A DNA stretch of 64,000 bases from Prochlorococcus sp. MIT 1314 (GCF_034093315.1 NZ_CP139300.1:806001-870000); one strand, 5' to 3'; counted from the first letter of the stretch, positions 43,236 through 50,676 are shown. The notes: a model not told the origin generated them from the sequence alone. Translations and numbers: made by a program.

Positions 43236-43364
43236 TTAAAAAATACCTGGGATGATCCAGCCAAAAAGACCATAGTTTACTACCAATGCGAATAAACCCA
43301 TCATTGCCATTCTTCCATTGGTTCTCTCGGCATTTTGCCAATAAGTTGGTTTTGAGTTTTCCAT
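43236..43364 (-). CDS. hli: High-light-inducible protein (42 aa)
   Basis: MENSKPTYWQNAERTNGRMAMMGLFALVVNYGLFGWIIPGIF, described by its parts: polar start, E-R-x-N-G-R-M-A-M-M-G core and G-W-I-I-P-G end. Last gene of a six-gene minus-strand cassette (43236-44040). Longer polar N terminus than the 35-residue hli. Confidence 0.9.
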   Translation of the reverse strand: MENSKPTYWQNAERTNGRMAMMGLFALVVNYGLFGWIIPGIF

Positions 43365-43398
43365 TTTTTAATTGTTCTTTAATAAGAGTGATTAAATT

Positions 43399-43494
43399 TT
43401 ATAGTGCGTGAGCAATACTTGGTGCTATCGCAGTGGTTATTATTGCTGTGCCAAAAGTGATATAGCAATTTAGATATGTTGTCATAAGAGTCAT
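43399..43494 (-). CDS. 31-residue membrane peptide in hli cassette
   Basis: MTLMTTYLNCYITFGTAIITTAIAPSIAHAL: hydrophobic, signal-like, ending A-H-A. Its ATG overlaps the TGA of the preceding 34-residue ORF. It could be a signal-like or inserted thylakoid peptide. Confidence 0.5.
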   Translation of the reverse strand: MTLMTTYLNCYITFGTAIITTAIAPSIAHAL

Positions 43495-43595
43495 ACTTTT
43501 CCTGCTGCAAAAACAACAGTAAGAAAGTAACCAAACGCAAAAAGGTCTTTAGCACTTGAAGGGACTGAGTTAAATAAAGATGACATGAAAATCAT
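43491..43595 (-). CDS. 34-residue membrane peptide in hli cassette
   Basis: MIFMSSLFNSVPSSAKDLFAFG followed by YFLTVVFAAGKV. The core S-x-S-A-K/R-D-L-x-x-F-x-x-x-L-T recurs in the peptide at 45031 (HSASRDLLEFFFCLTIGF), making them a family. Overlaps the next ORF by 4 bases. Confidence 0.5.
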   Translation of the reverse strand: MIFMSSLFNSVPSSAKDLFAFGYFLTVVFAAGKV

Positions 43596-43610
43596 TTTGA
43601 TATATATCCT

Positions 43611-43793
43611 CTAAGCCCCTTGGGGAACGTAGTTGTACGCCGGGGAGATTAATCCACCGCCATCATCATCGTCATCGTCATCATTCCATGGCAAATCACT
43701 TAACATTAATGCACTAACAATAAATACTGTTATGACTGGCATAAAAGGAAAAAGTATAGTGTTAATCCAAGTGTTAATTCCTGCCTCAAGCAT
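43611..43793 (-). CDS. Asp-rich small membrane protein in hli cassette
   Basis: 60 residues: helix MPVITVFIVSALMLSDL, then PWNDDDDDDDGGGLISPAYNYVPQGA. Its ATG overlaps the hli stop (TAATG), so it is translationally coupled to the hli pair. Paralogs at 16287 and 15021 share the Asp block and GG. Coupling to hli genes argues for a thylakoid photoprotection-related role (inference). Confidence 0.68.
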   Translation of the reverse strand: MLEAGINTWINTILFPFMPVITVFIVSALMLSDLPWNDDDDDDDGGGLISPAYNYVPQGA

Positions 43794-43933
43794 TACACCA
43801 TGCCAGGAATAATTTGACCTGTTGTTAGGTAAGCTCCAACAAGTGCAATAAAACCTAACATGGCAAATCTACCATTTAGCTTCTCAGCTACTACTTTTTC
43901 TTTTTCTATAGTTTTGGGTTCAGTATTTTTCAT
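43793..43933 (-). CDS. hli: High-light-inducible protein (46 aa), second copy
   Basis: Same protein as 23812-23952 except for the last two residues (GMV versus GFI). Coupled upstream (TAATG at 43933) and downstream (TAATG at 43793). The nucleotide identity over the two hli genes is nearly complete, with only a handful of differences visible. Confidence 0.94.
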   Translation of the reverse strand: MKNTEPKTIEKEKVVAEKLNGRFAMLGFIALVGAYLTTGQIIPGMV

Positions 43934-44040
43934 TAGAACCAACCCGGAATAATCTGTCCTGTTGTTACATATGCGCCAACAGCTGCAACGAAACCGAGCA
44001 TTGCTGCCCAACCGTTAAATCTTTCTGCATCAGGAGTCAT
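43933..44040 (-). CDS. hli: High-light-inducible protein (35 aa), second copy
   Basis: MTPDAERFNGWAAMLGF...: one residue differs from the 23705 copy (Asp instead of Glu at position 4). First gene of the cassette. Upstream of it, TTACATTAAT-type repeats (44056-44105) resemble those upstream of the other copy. Confidence 0.93.
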   Translation of the reverse strand: MTPDAERFNGWAAMLGFVAAVGAYVTTGQIIPGWF

Positions 44041-44317
44041 TTTTAAAAAAGTAATTTATGTAAATTAATGTAACATTAATATTAATTAATGTAAAGATAT
44101 TAGCCAAAATTTCATATAAAACTAATTTTTTTATACAAGTCAGTTACACATATGTAGCTCCTAATTGAATGCCGCTGGAATTATTAACGAACCGCTGTGG
44201 ATTATAAAATAGTAATAGCATGGACATTAATGAATTTGATTGAACGAAATTTACTGTGAGTTGTATTGTTTGATATTGATTTAAATTAGACCTCTAAACT
44301 AATTTGTATTTAATTAA

Positions 44318-44422
44318 ATGGTATTAGTAAATGGAAGTTTTGCTTTTTGCACTTTTTTATTAGTTCACTTATTTTCTTTGTTGAAAGGAAAAATGATTTT
44401 GGAAGAACCGAAAATAAATTAA
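44318..44422 (+). CDS. 34-residue membrane peptide
   Basis: MVLVNGSFAFCTFLLVHLFSLLKGKMILEEPKIN: one helix then a polar tail. ATG start; no clear RBS. Divergent from the hli cassette by about 280 bases. Confidence 0.4.
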   Translation: MVLVNGSFAFCTFLLVHLFSLLKGKMILEEPKIN

Positions 44423-44592
44423 TCATTCATGCAAAGGAGAAAGAAAAGGTTAAAGAAGAAGAAAAAATATCCAACCCACAGTAGGAGACAAAAAAAGAAT
44501 AATTACAAGCAATAAAATTAATCTTTGGTAAATTTTAATGCTTAATATTTTATTTATACAGCTAATATAATTTCAGTAAATTTAATGATTAA

Positions 44593-44748
44593 ATGAATTC
44601 CGCATTTTCAAAAGTCTCAAATTTAAAAATTAATAGGGTTTCTAAAATAACCATCACTCTCGTATCATCAACTTTCTTCCTATACGCATTAGGTCAAGCA
44701 CCAATTCTAAAAAATATTCTTGCAGGTGCTTTCTCTTGTTCTGGCTAA
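44593..44748 (+). CDS. 51-residue peptide with export-like helix
   Basis: MNSAFSKVSNLKINRVSKITITL followed by a helix and QAPILKNILAGAFSCSG. A basic amphipathic lead with a central hydrophobic stretch and a Gly/Ala/Cys end, somewhat like a bacteriocin-type or leaderless peptide. Evidence is composition only. Confidence 0.45.
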   Translation: MNSAFSKVSNLKINRVSKITITLVSSTFFLYALGQAPILKNILAGAFSCSG

Positions 44749-44775
44749 AATAAATTCGCATTTTAGGCACAGTAA

Positions 44776-44883
44776 AGATCTACTATAAAGAATGATTGAC
44801 AGTCGATCTAAACTTAGAGGGATAAAACCCTCTTTTTAATGGAGCTTTTCAAAAAATATTTCCGCCTAACCATATTGCTTTAG
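44776..44883 (+). repeat. Partial repeat unit: promoter-hairpin block plus truncated ORF
   Basis: GATTGACAGTCGATCTAAA is followed by the palindrome AGAGGG-ATAAAA-CCCTCT, TTTTA and ATG (44839). The ORF MELFKKYFRLTILL-stop shares only its first four residues with the 41312 protein. No EVE remnant is seen upstream of this one. Confidence 0.55.
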
Positions 44884-44911
44884 ATATGATTTTACTAAGA
44901 ATTGAAATATT

Positions 44912-45019
44912 TTATTGCTGTATATTTACTTTTTGATTTATAAGATCTCTCCACAAACAAGCCATTACGTAAATTAATATCATGCTCACAAATATTAGAA
45001 AAAATAATGAAGTAGTCAT
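44912..45019 (-). CDS. 35-residue membrane peptide, WRDLxNQK type
   Basis: MTTSLFFLIFVSMILIYVMACLWRDLINQK then a short tail. Paralog of the 16905 gene (same I-Y-x-M-A-x-x-W-R-D-L-x-N-Q-K end). Third gene of a minus-strand run with 45031 and 45139. Confidence 0.52.
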   Translation of the reverse strand: MTTSLFFLIFVSMILIYVMACLWRDLINQKVNIQQ

Positions 45020-45030
45020 TTTGTTATTAA

Positions 45031-45135
45031 TCAAATAAATCCTGGTGAACCTGGTGTAAAACCGATAGTTAAACAGAAGAAAAATTCAAGTAAATCTCTT
45101 GAAGCCGAGTGAATGATAAAACTAAGTTTAGTCAA
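45031..45135 (-). CDS. 34-residue peptide, SASRDLL family
   Basis: TTG start 4 bases after the stop of the 45139 gene. MTKLSFIIHSASRDLLEFFF followed by CLTIGFTPGSPGFI. Related to the 43491 peptide of the hli cassette. Tight spacing suggests co-translation with the lipoprotein-like gene upstream. Confidence 0.45.
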   Translation of the reverse strand: MTKLSFIIHSASRDLLEFFFCLTIGFTPGSPGFI

Positions 45136-45138
45136 TTT

Positions 45139-45333
45139 TTATGACCTTACGGTTTTGTTTAATTCAAACTTTTCAGCTTTTTCAGCTTCACACTCAATAT
45201 CATCTTCAGCGCATTTGATTTCGGCTGTTTTGTTCATATGACTACTGCAACCGCCTGACATAACTGGTAAACCACTCGTAGCTGTGAAACCAGTCAAACA
45301 TGCAAAGGCAATATAAGGAATAAGTCTTTTCAT
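45139..45333 (-). CDS. 64-residue exported Cys-containing peptide
   Basis: Signal-like N terminus (MKRLIPYIAFACLTGFTATSG) then LPVMSGGCSSHMNKTAEIKCAEDDIECEAEKAEKF. Four Cys in total, three in the mature part. The GGCSS could be a lipobox-like site but lacks the usual L-x-G/A spacing. The mature part is acidic. Probably periplasmic. Confidence 0.6.
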   Translation of the reverse strand: MKRLIPYIAFACLTGFTATSGLPVMSGGCSSHMNKTAEIKCAEDDIECEAEKAEKFELNKTVRS

Positions 45334-45460
45334 TTGATTATTACTTTATGTAAACATATTATGTTACATAAAAAGCTCAACTGTGAGTAACTAATTATTT
45401 TATAATTTTCACATAAATTTGTCGATTCATACATAACATGTTGCACGTTGGCATCTACCT

Positions 45461-45675
45461 CATACCACCCATCACTTTCCTAAATAGGAACTTTGATGGA
45501 TAATAAATTTATACCCAAAAAAGTTTGGATAACACATCCTCCGAGCCTTAAAAATCGCCGAGATCCCTTGATTTGACTGAAGAAAATTTTTGGCTAATGA
45601 ACTATGTACCAGTAGTCATAGCAATCGATTTCAAAATTCGTTAAAAAAATGTTCACGATATGTTCACGATTTTTA
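45461..45675 (+). repeat. EVE-5' repeat unit 4
   Basis: Upstream block CATACCACCCATCACTTTCC-TAAATAG...TTTGATGGATAATAAATTTATA, then GCCGAGATCCCTTGA, then the remnant at 45573 (TTG start: LTEENFWLMNYVP). A direct-repeat doublet GTTCACGAT-AT-GTTCACGAT lies at 45651-45670. It does not end in the promoter hairpin but in the terminator at 45691. Confidence 0.75.
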
Positions 45676-45690
45676 ATGTTCAAAAAGCAT

Positions 45691-45722
45691 TAAAAAAGCA
45701 GCTCTAAAGCTGCTTTTTTTCT
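45691..45722. terminator. Bidirectional terminator next to the porin gene
   Basis: AAAAAAGCAGC-TCTAAA-GCTGCTTTTTTT: an 11-bp stem with A-run and T-run on the two sides, so it can work on both strands. It lies 20 bases past the porin stop (minus strand). Confidence 0.85.
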
Positions 45723-45741
45723 TTTTTAATAAACTAATGAA

Positions 45742-47055
45742 TTAGAACCTAAAAATAGTTTCAAAAGCATAAACTGTTTCATCATACAAAAGCCAATCAT
45801 CGCCAGTTCCACCGTTTTTGATAGATGTTCCATTACCGTCTTCATAATCTGCTTCAACTAAATAGATTCCTGCTTTTACACTTACTGCATCATTAACATC
45901 ATGAGTGTAATAAAATTCAAAAGCATCTCCTAATTGATCTATAGTTCCATTGGTATTTAGGAAACTCATATATTTCCAAGCACCACTTATTCTATTATTT
46001 TCGTTAAATTCATAATCCATGGAAAGTGTGGAATAAGTGAACTCAGGAGAGTCTAATCCTATATCCGCATCAATAACTTCTAGTCCAATATTTGTAGTAA
46101 GTTTATCTTTAAGTGTCCAATATCCTCCAACTTGCCAAGCAGTTACTTGAAGTTTAGATACTCCATAATAATCAAGATAATATTGTGCAGTTTTATCATG
46201 ATGCCCCCAAACCGTATCATATTTTGTAAGTATAATTCCGCCTCCAAAATTTTCCGCATCGTAACCTGTCATTAACGTTGCCATCTCAGTACTTTCCTCA
46301 GTCAAAACACCAGTTGAATTACCTGTTACTGATAATAAATTTGCTCCTATATTAAATCCATTATCATAAAATTTAGCGGCAGCAATACCTGTTCCTTTTA
46401 GTCCTGGTAAGGTCCAAACATTATTTCCAGCTCCATTACCTGATAGATAAAAAGCATCAGAATATTTACTTGTTGTTGTTGCTACTAGATCATCTTGTGC
46501 GAGTAATGGACCAACAGCAACATCCCACCCAATGAATGGGAAAGAGTAATAAATCGAAGACACTGATAATTGATCGGCATTTGCAACAACATTAGTACTA
46601 TCTAGTAATACTGTCCCCGATCCATCATTATTACCAGCTTCAATCCCAACAAATAAATTATCTTCTCCGTTAAAGCTTGTATTTAAATCAACGTTATATG
46701 AATAGTGAGCATTTATTGCTTCTGAAGTATCAGTGTAATTTACGAGATCATGATTTCTAATACCTCCAATTACAAATGAAGCAGATCCACTCATAGTTGT
46801 TGTTTCAGAGAAAGAACCGGCTTCAATTAGATTAATTGGTGCTTTTGTATTTTTATTAGAATTATTTGTTTTTGCAAATTCTTGATTAGTAAAAGTTTGG
46901 CTATTAAATCTATTTTTAGAAGATGACTTCTTTCGGGCATAATTGTTCATCTCATTTAGATTTATTTCAGATGCTGCAGTAGTCATTGGTGCTAAAAGAC
47001 CTAATACAGCTTGAGTAACTAGTAAGCTCTTAAAAAGTTTCATAAATTTCCTCAC
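45742..47055 (-). CDS. Outer-membrane porin-like beta-barrel protein
   Basis: 437 residues. Signal peptide MRKFMKLFKSLLVTQAVLGLLAPMTTAAS (start may be MKLFKSLL) and a short linker with EINLNEMNNYARK. From about residue 75 on, alternating strands with aromatic girdle residues (SASFVIGGIRN, FVGIEAGNND, GGIILTKYD, WQVGGYWTL) run to a terminal phenylalanine (YAFETIFRF), the outer-membrane insertion signal. Unlike many cyanobacterial SLH-OprB porins, no SLH domain is recognisable. It lies inside the island between repeat units. Confidence 0.82.
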   Translation of the reverse strand: MRKFMKLFKSLLVTQAVLGLLAPMTTAASEINLNEMNNYARKKSSSKNRFNSQTFTNQEFAKTNNSNKNTKAPINLIEAGSFSETTTMSGSASFVIGGIRNHDLVNYTDTSEAINAHYSYNVDLNTSFNGEDNLFVGIEAGNNDGSGTVLLDSTNVVANADQLSVSSIYYSFPFIGWDVAVGPLLAQDDLVATTTSKYSDAFYLSGNGAGNNVWTLPGLKGTGIAAAKFYDNGFNIGANLLSVTGNSTGVLTEESTEMATLMTGYDAENFGGGIILTKYDTVWGHHDKTAQYYLDYYGVSKLQVTAWQVGGYWTLKDKLTTNIGLEVIDADIGLDSPEFTYSTLSMDYEFNENNRISGAWKYMSFLNTNGTIDQLGDAFEFYYTHDVNDAVSVKAGIYLVEADYEDGNGTSIKNGGTGDDWLLYDETVYAFETIFRF

Positions 47056-47156
47056 ACGAAATTTTGATAATCTAAACTATCACAATTAAATCAAGATTCA
47101 TATTTTAAAGTTGAATTACACATATTTAAACTTATATGCCTATTAGATTCATAAGC

Positions 47157-47432
47157 TATCACTTTCCTAAATAGAAACTTTCTTCGACTAATATTGTTCG
47201 ATAAACTAAATAAAATGCTTTGGATTTGACTGACTTACGAAAAAGTTAACAAAATACCATACCAGCGGCACTATTTCCCGCAAATTATAGACTATGACTG
47301 AACCTAACTACTGGCTAATGAAAAGTGAGCGCGACTAGTTATAGCTGGGATCTCAAGGAATCGTAATTTTTTACTCAAACTTTACTCAAACTTTTTTGAT
47401 TAAAAATCTATCTAAACTAGAGAAATAAAAAC
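47157..47432 (+). repeat. EVE-5' repeat unit 5
   Basis: Begins ATCACTTTCCTAAATAGAAACTT. The remnant at 47294-47338 reads MTEPNYWLMKSERD-stop and contains the unchanged core CTGGCTAATGAAAAGTGAGC. TTTACTCAAAC occurs twice in tandem at 47370-47391. It ends with a degenerate promoter block (AAAAATCTATCTAAACTAGAG). Confidence 0.78.
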
Positions 47433-47456
47433 ATCTTTTTTAACTTTTTCTTACCG

Positions 47457-47741
47457 TTATTCTGATTCCTCTTTAACTGCACTTTCGTTTACCTCTTCCG
47501 CTTTAACTGCACTTTCGTTTACCTCTTCCGCTTTAACTGCACTTTCGTTTACCTCTTCCGCTTTAACTTCCTCTTTTTTAACTTCAACTACTTTTACCTT
47601 TAGCTCTTCCGCTTCAACTTCAACTTCAACTACTTTTGCTGCTATAGATTCAAACTTACCTTTAACAAAATTTACTATGAATATTAATATTGGAACATGG
47701 GCTAGACCACCCATTATCACTTTAGTTTCTGAATAATACAT
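47457..47741 (-). CDS. Repeat protein with membrane helix and KAEEVNESAV repeats
   Basis: 94 residues: an N-terminal helix (GLAHVPILIFIVNFV), a Val/Glu/Lys-rich coiled-coil-like stretch, then three tandem copies of K-A-E-E-V-N-E-S-A-V (30-bp DNA repeats, nearly identical) and a short acidic end. Low complexity resembles the PVEEEK protein at 51702. Probably a membrane-anchored spacer or stalk; function unknown. Confidence 0.6.
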   Translation of the reverse strand: MYYSETKVIMGGLAHVPILIFIVNFVKGKFESIAAKVVEVEVEAEELKVKVVEVKKEEVKAEEVNESAVKAEEVNESAVKAEEVNESAVKEESE

Positions 47742-47832
47742 TTATAAGTTAAGGAGAACTGAAATATTTAAGCATAAATTTAATTTGATAATTACTTATA
47801 TTAAGTTGATATTATGGAGAAATAATTAATTG

Positions 47833-47874
47833 ACAGTCGACCTAAGCTAGGGGAGCAATAAGCTCTTTTTTTTT
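47833..47874 (+). promoter_or_regulatory. Promoter-hairpin block before the 47875 gene
   Basis: TTGACAGTCGACCTAAGCTA, then GAGC-AATAA-GCTC (47853-47865), nine T and ATG. TTGACA fits a -35 box; CAATAA in the loop is 18-19 bases on and could act as the -10, giving a nearly leaderless message. Read as RNA, the same bases form a terminator-like hairpin. Confidence 0.5.
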
Positions 47875-48135
47875 ATGAATACCTTAATAGTTTCTACTTT
47901 TGATTGTTCTTTTGAAGATTTCGATAAATTTGTAGCCGATTTCCATGAAAAGGAGGGACATCGATATGTTGAAGAATATGAACTCATCAAGGTAAATGAA
48001 CATAAAAGTCACTTGATACTTAAAGTCAAAGATTTAGAAGGATTTGCTGCTGCTACAAGTACTCCAGAGATGAAAGATTGGGATAAAAAAAATGGTTATA
48101 AAGATATCTGCTATTCACTAACACCAGTTGAATAA
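47875..48135 (+). CDS. Small alpha/beta (ABM-like) protein, unknown
   Basis: 86 residues. TLIVSTFDCSFEDFDKFVADFHEKEGHRYVEEYELIKVNEHKSHLILKVKDLEGFAAATSTPEMKDWDKKNG: a beta-alpha-beta-beta-alpha pattern like dimeric ferredoxin-fold (antibiotic-monooxygenase-like, DUF3303/3764-type) proteins. ATG directly follows the T-run of the repeat's hairpin. Soluble; function unknown. Confidence 0.65.
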   Translation: MNTLIVSTFDCSFEDFDKFVADFHEKEGHRYVEEYELIKVNEHKSHLILKVKDLEGFAAATSTPEMKDWDKKNGYKDICYSLTPVE

Positions 48136-48150
48136 TATGAAACGCTTACT

Positions 48151-48421
48151 AGTCCCATCACTTTCCTAAATAGATAATTTGATGGATAATAAATTTATAT
48201 AAAAAAGTTTAGATAACACGTCCTCCAAGCCTTAAAAATCGCCGAGATCCCTTGATATGAAAGAAGAAAAGTTTTGGGTAATGAAAAAAGAACGAGATGC
48301 ATTTTGCTTGTCATAGCAAGGGTTTTATTTTTTCCCAAAAATCCTATTCGAACCTCATTCGAACTTTTTATTGATTGATAGTCGATGTAAACTAAGGGGC
48401 AATTAGCTCCTTTTTTTTTAT
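48151..48421 (+). repeat. EVE-5' repeat unit 6
   Basis: Block CCCATCACTTTCCTAAATAG, GATGGATAATAAATTTATA, GCCGAGATCCCTTGAT, then the remnant from ATG 48257 (MKEEKFWVMKKERDAFCLS-stop). ATTCGAAC occurs twice (48345-48365). It ends TTGATAGTCGATGTAAACTA, GGGGC-AATTA-GCTCC and nine T. The following gene starts 56 bases further on. Confidence 0.78.
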
Positions 48422-48476
48422 CTTGCTATATAAATACTAAGAGATGATTTAACTTTTCCTGCTTTAATAAAATATT

Positions 48477-48767
48477 GTGGAATTAACTGAGCTAATCAAA
48501 GATTACGTAGCCACAGAATTATTATCAAGTATTGAACTTGATTTTCTTGAAGGAGAGTTATGGGAAACTACTCAACATATTGCTGAAATAAATACATTTT
48601 TTAAAGCCCCAAAAAAAATATGCGAGCAATTAGACCTAGATGAAAAATCTTGTTGGCAATTATGTTGTGCAGCTGTACTTGACTCCTCAAGACCTTTAAA
48701 GAACGGACAAAAAAGAGTTGAAGATTTTAAAAAATTAATTAAACAATATGAAATTAACTTCATATAA
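48477..48767 (+). CDS. 96-residue soluble protein, unknown
   Basis: GTG start. Acidic and helical with four Cys (KKICEQLDLDEKSCWQLCCAAVLD). No signal peptide. First of three closely spaced + strand genes (48477, 48783, 49076). An open frame on the opposite strand is a shadow. Confidence 0.6.
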   Translation: MELTELIKDYVATELLSSIELDFLEGELWETTQHIAEINTFFKAPKKICEQLDLDEKSCWQLCCAAVLDSSRPLKNGQKRVEDFKKLIKQYEINFI

Positions 48768-48782
48768 AAAATAGAAGAATCG

Positions 48783-49079
48783 ATGAAACATTTGCTTATT
48801 GCATCAATCCTTTTTTTTATACCTTTAGGAGCTTTTGCTGATGAAAGGCAAAGACAAATTGAGTACGAAGCTATAAATCTTGTTATTAAAAAATATGGAA
48901 AAGGCTTAGAAAACAGATTAAAAGGAACTGAATTAAATCCCAATTATCGAAGTTGGTTTGAGAATGATTGTTTTGTAAGTGTTGCCGCTGGTACATACCA
49001 AGAAAGTAATTGGTCCTCAATGGAGTGGTTTAGCGTTAATGTCTGTTCTGATTCTGCTGAAATAATGGAAAGTGAATGA
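48783..49079 (+). CDS. 98-residue exported protein, unknown
   Basis: Signal peptide MKHLLIASILFFIPLGAFA with cleavage expected after A-F-A. The mature part (DERQRQIEYEAINLVIKKYGKG...) holds two Cys (NDCFVSVAAG and SVNVCSDSAE), likely one disulfide. Overlaps the glutamine-amidotransferase start by 4 bases (ATGA). Confidence 0.65.
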   Translation: MKHLLIASILFFIPLGAFADERQRQIEYEAINLVIKKYGKGLENRLKGTELNPNYRSWFENDCFVSVAAGTYQESNWSSMEWFSVNVCSDSAEIMESE

Positions 49080-49813
49080 AGGGAATAAAACGACTATTAG
49101 TTTTGCAGCATTTAGAAATAGAAGGACCTGGTCTTTTTAAACAATTTGCTGAAGAAAGAAATTTAAAAATTGAAATTATTCGTTTGGATAAAAAAGATAA
49201 TCTTCCTAAAACAAAAGAAGGTGATCTAATTTTAATTATGGGTGGACCGATGGGAGTCAAAGATATTGGGAGCGACAAATACTCATGGCTTAAGTTGGAG
49301 AGAGATTTTATAAGAAGAGAATTAGAGAATAAGAGACCTATAATCGGTGTTTGCTTAGGTGCTCAGTTGCTTGCGAGTGCCGCTGGAGGAGATGTTGAAA
49401 TTTTAAAATATGGATACCCTCCAAAAGAATTACCAGAAATTGGATGGTCTCAAATTTTTATTGATAAATCAAATAGTGACTTTAAATCACTGTTTGAAGA
49501 TCCTTTTCATGTACTGCATTGGCATGGAGATAGGATTTTATTACCTAATAAAGCAATACTTATTGCTAGCAGTGCACGTTGTAAGGAACAGTTTTTTAGG
49601 ATTGGTAATTTTGCTTACGGATTGCAATTTCATATAGAGACAACGGGGGTAATGATAAATAAGTGGATTAAAGAAGACAAAGAATTTGTCTTTAAAGGAT
49701 TGGGATCAAATGGTCAGGAAATTTTAAGAGAAGAAAATAAAAAATATAGTGATAAGTCTTTTTTAAAAAGAAAGCTTCTCATAAACAAATTGTTTGAATT
49801 ATTAGAAAATTAA
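49076..49813 (+). CDS. Class-I glutamine amidotransferase-like protein
   Basis: 245 residues. The catalytic Cys lies in IIGVCLGAQLLASAAGG, the oxyanion loop in LILIMGGPMG, and the His/Glu of the triad in LQFHIETTG. HWHGDRILLP is typical of the GuaA-like stand-alone GATase group. It may transfer ammonia to an unknown acceptor or hydrolyse gamma-glutamyl compounds. Coupled to the exported-protein gene by a 4-base overlap. Confidence 0.87.
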   Translation: MKGIKRLLVLQHLEIEGPGLFKQFAEERNLKIEIIRLDKKDNLPKTKEGDLILIMGGPMGVKDIGSDKYSWLKLERDFIRRELENKRPIIGVCLGAQLLASAAGGDVEILKYGYPPKELPEIGWSQIFIDKSNSDFKSLFEDPFHVLHWHGDRILLPNKAILIASSARCKEQFFRIGNFAYGLQFHIETTGVMINKWIKEDKEFVFKGLGSNGQEILREENKKYSDKSFLKRKLLINKLFELLEN

Positions 49814-49837
49814 AAAAAGAAGATTTCTAATCAAATA

Positions 49838-49860
49838 AAAAGGGCTTAATAAAGCCCCTC
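49838..49860. terminator. Terminator between GATase and hli genes
   Basis: AAAAAGGGCTT-AATA-AAGCCCCTC followed by an A-run. It is symmetrical enough to terminate the + strand GATase gene and, read on the minus strand (GGGCTTTATTAAGCCCTTTTT), the hli gene. Confidence 0.75.
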
Positions 49861-49885
49861 AAAAAATTAAAAAAATAATTTTTTT

Positions 49886-50014
49886 TTAGAAGATACCTGG
49901 AACAATTTGACCAGTAAAATAGTAAGCCCCTATAAGAGCAAACATTCCAAGCATTGCAGCTTTACCGTTAAGCTTTTCAGCTTTTTCGGTCATGAATTTT
50001 TTTGCGAATTCCAT
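49886..50014 (-). CDS. hli: High-light-inducible protein (42 aa)
   Basis: MEFAKKFMTEKAEKLNGKAAMLGMFALIGAYYFTGQIVPGIF in pattern: charged start, E-K-L-N-G-K-A-A-M-L-G-M core and G-Q-I-V-P-G end. A dead copy of this gene lies at 34252. The upstream region holds ATT-rich sequence without an obvious operator. Confidence 0.92.
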   Translation of the reverse strand: MEFAKKFMTEKAEKLNGKAAMLGMFALIGAYYFTGQIVPGIF

Positions 50015-50241
50015 AAGTAATTAATTTGGATTTAATATTTACAAACTAATTATTCCTAATAGGTAATTGATGTAGTGTTTCCTACCTAAATCACCTTTTT
50101 TCTAAGAATTTTATTTTTAATTTATTTTTCATTATTAATTCACGAAATTTAAGAAAGAAACTATTTCTAAAGATCTTTAGTTTGAATGAGAAGTAGTTCA
50201 AGAAAGAACTTAAATTTTGTATTTAAGGTAACCACTTTTTT

Positions 50242-50424
50242 GTGAGCACTAATCAGAATAAGGTTCCAACTATTTTTTTTATGCAAAAAGATTTAGATGA
50301 AAATTCTTATCAAAAAAGAATTAAAAATATAGAGAAAGGAAAATCTTATTTAAGAAATAATGGATTTTTCAAATCAAAATCTAACCTATTCGAAGACATA
50401 CATAAATTTATTTATAAAAAGTAA
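50242..50424 (+). CDS. 60-residue basic protein
   Basis: GTG start; MSTNQNKVPTIFFMQKDLDENSYQKRIKN then Lys-rich helices ending HKFIYKK. Hydrophilic, no membrane helix. Moderately protein-like composition; unknown. Confidence 0.45.
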   Translation: MSTNQNKVPTIFFMQKDLDENSYQKRIKNIEKGKSYLRNNGFFKSKSNLFEDIHKFIYKK

Positions 50425-50520
50425 TTTAAAAAAGTTTTTTATTTATCTAAGTATTTTTACTTATATGTTGAGTTGAAGACTTTAAATAATTAATGTTTGT
50501 TTTAGGTTTATATATAAGTA

Positions 50521-50676
50521 ATGGATAAAGAACATTTAATTGATTTAATATCTAATAGCATTATTTCTGAGATTAAAGATCTCGAAATTAATGAGAAAAA
50601 ATTTATTGCAAATAATTATTTAAATAATCTGAATTTAAATCAGCTTAGAATAATTTCTAAAGAATTTATTTTGTAA
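50521..50676 (+). CDS. 51-residue protein, MDK-HLIDLI family
   Basis: MDKEHLIDLISNSIISEIKD... ending LNQLRIISKEFIL. Identical length and matching ends to the 18382 paralog. Helical, soluble. Preceded by GTAATGG with weak RBS. The conservation of two copies in different islands supports a real gene. Confidence 0.62.
   Translation: MDKEHLIDLISNSIISEIKDLEINEKKFIANNYLNNLNLNQLRIISKEFIL

Noticed and set aside
48572-48943. 123-residue minus-strand ORF
   Set aside because: Shadow of the two + strand genes at 48477 and 48783, which have good starts and a signal peptide.
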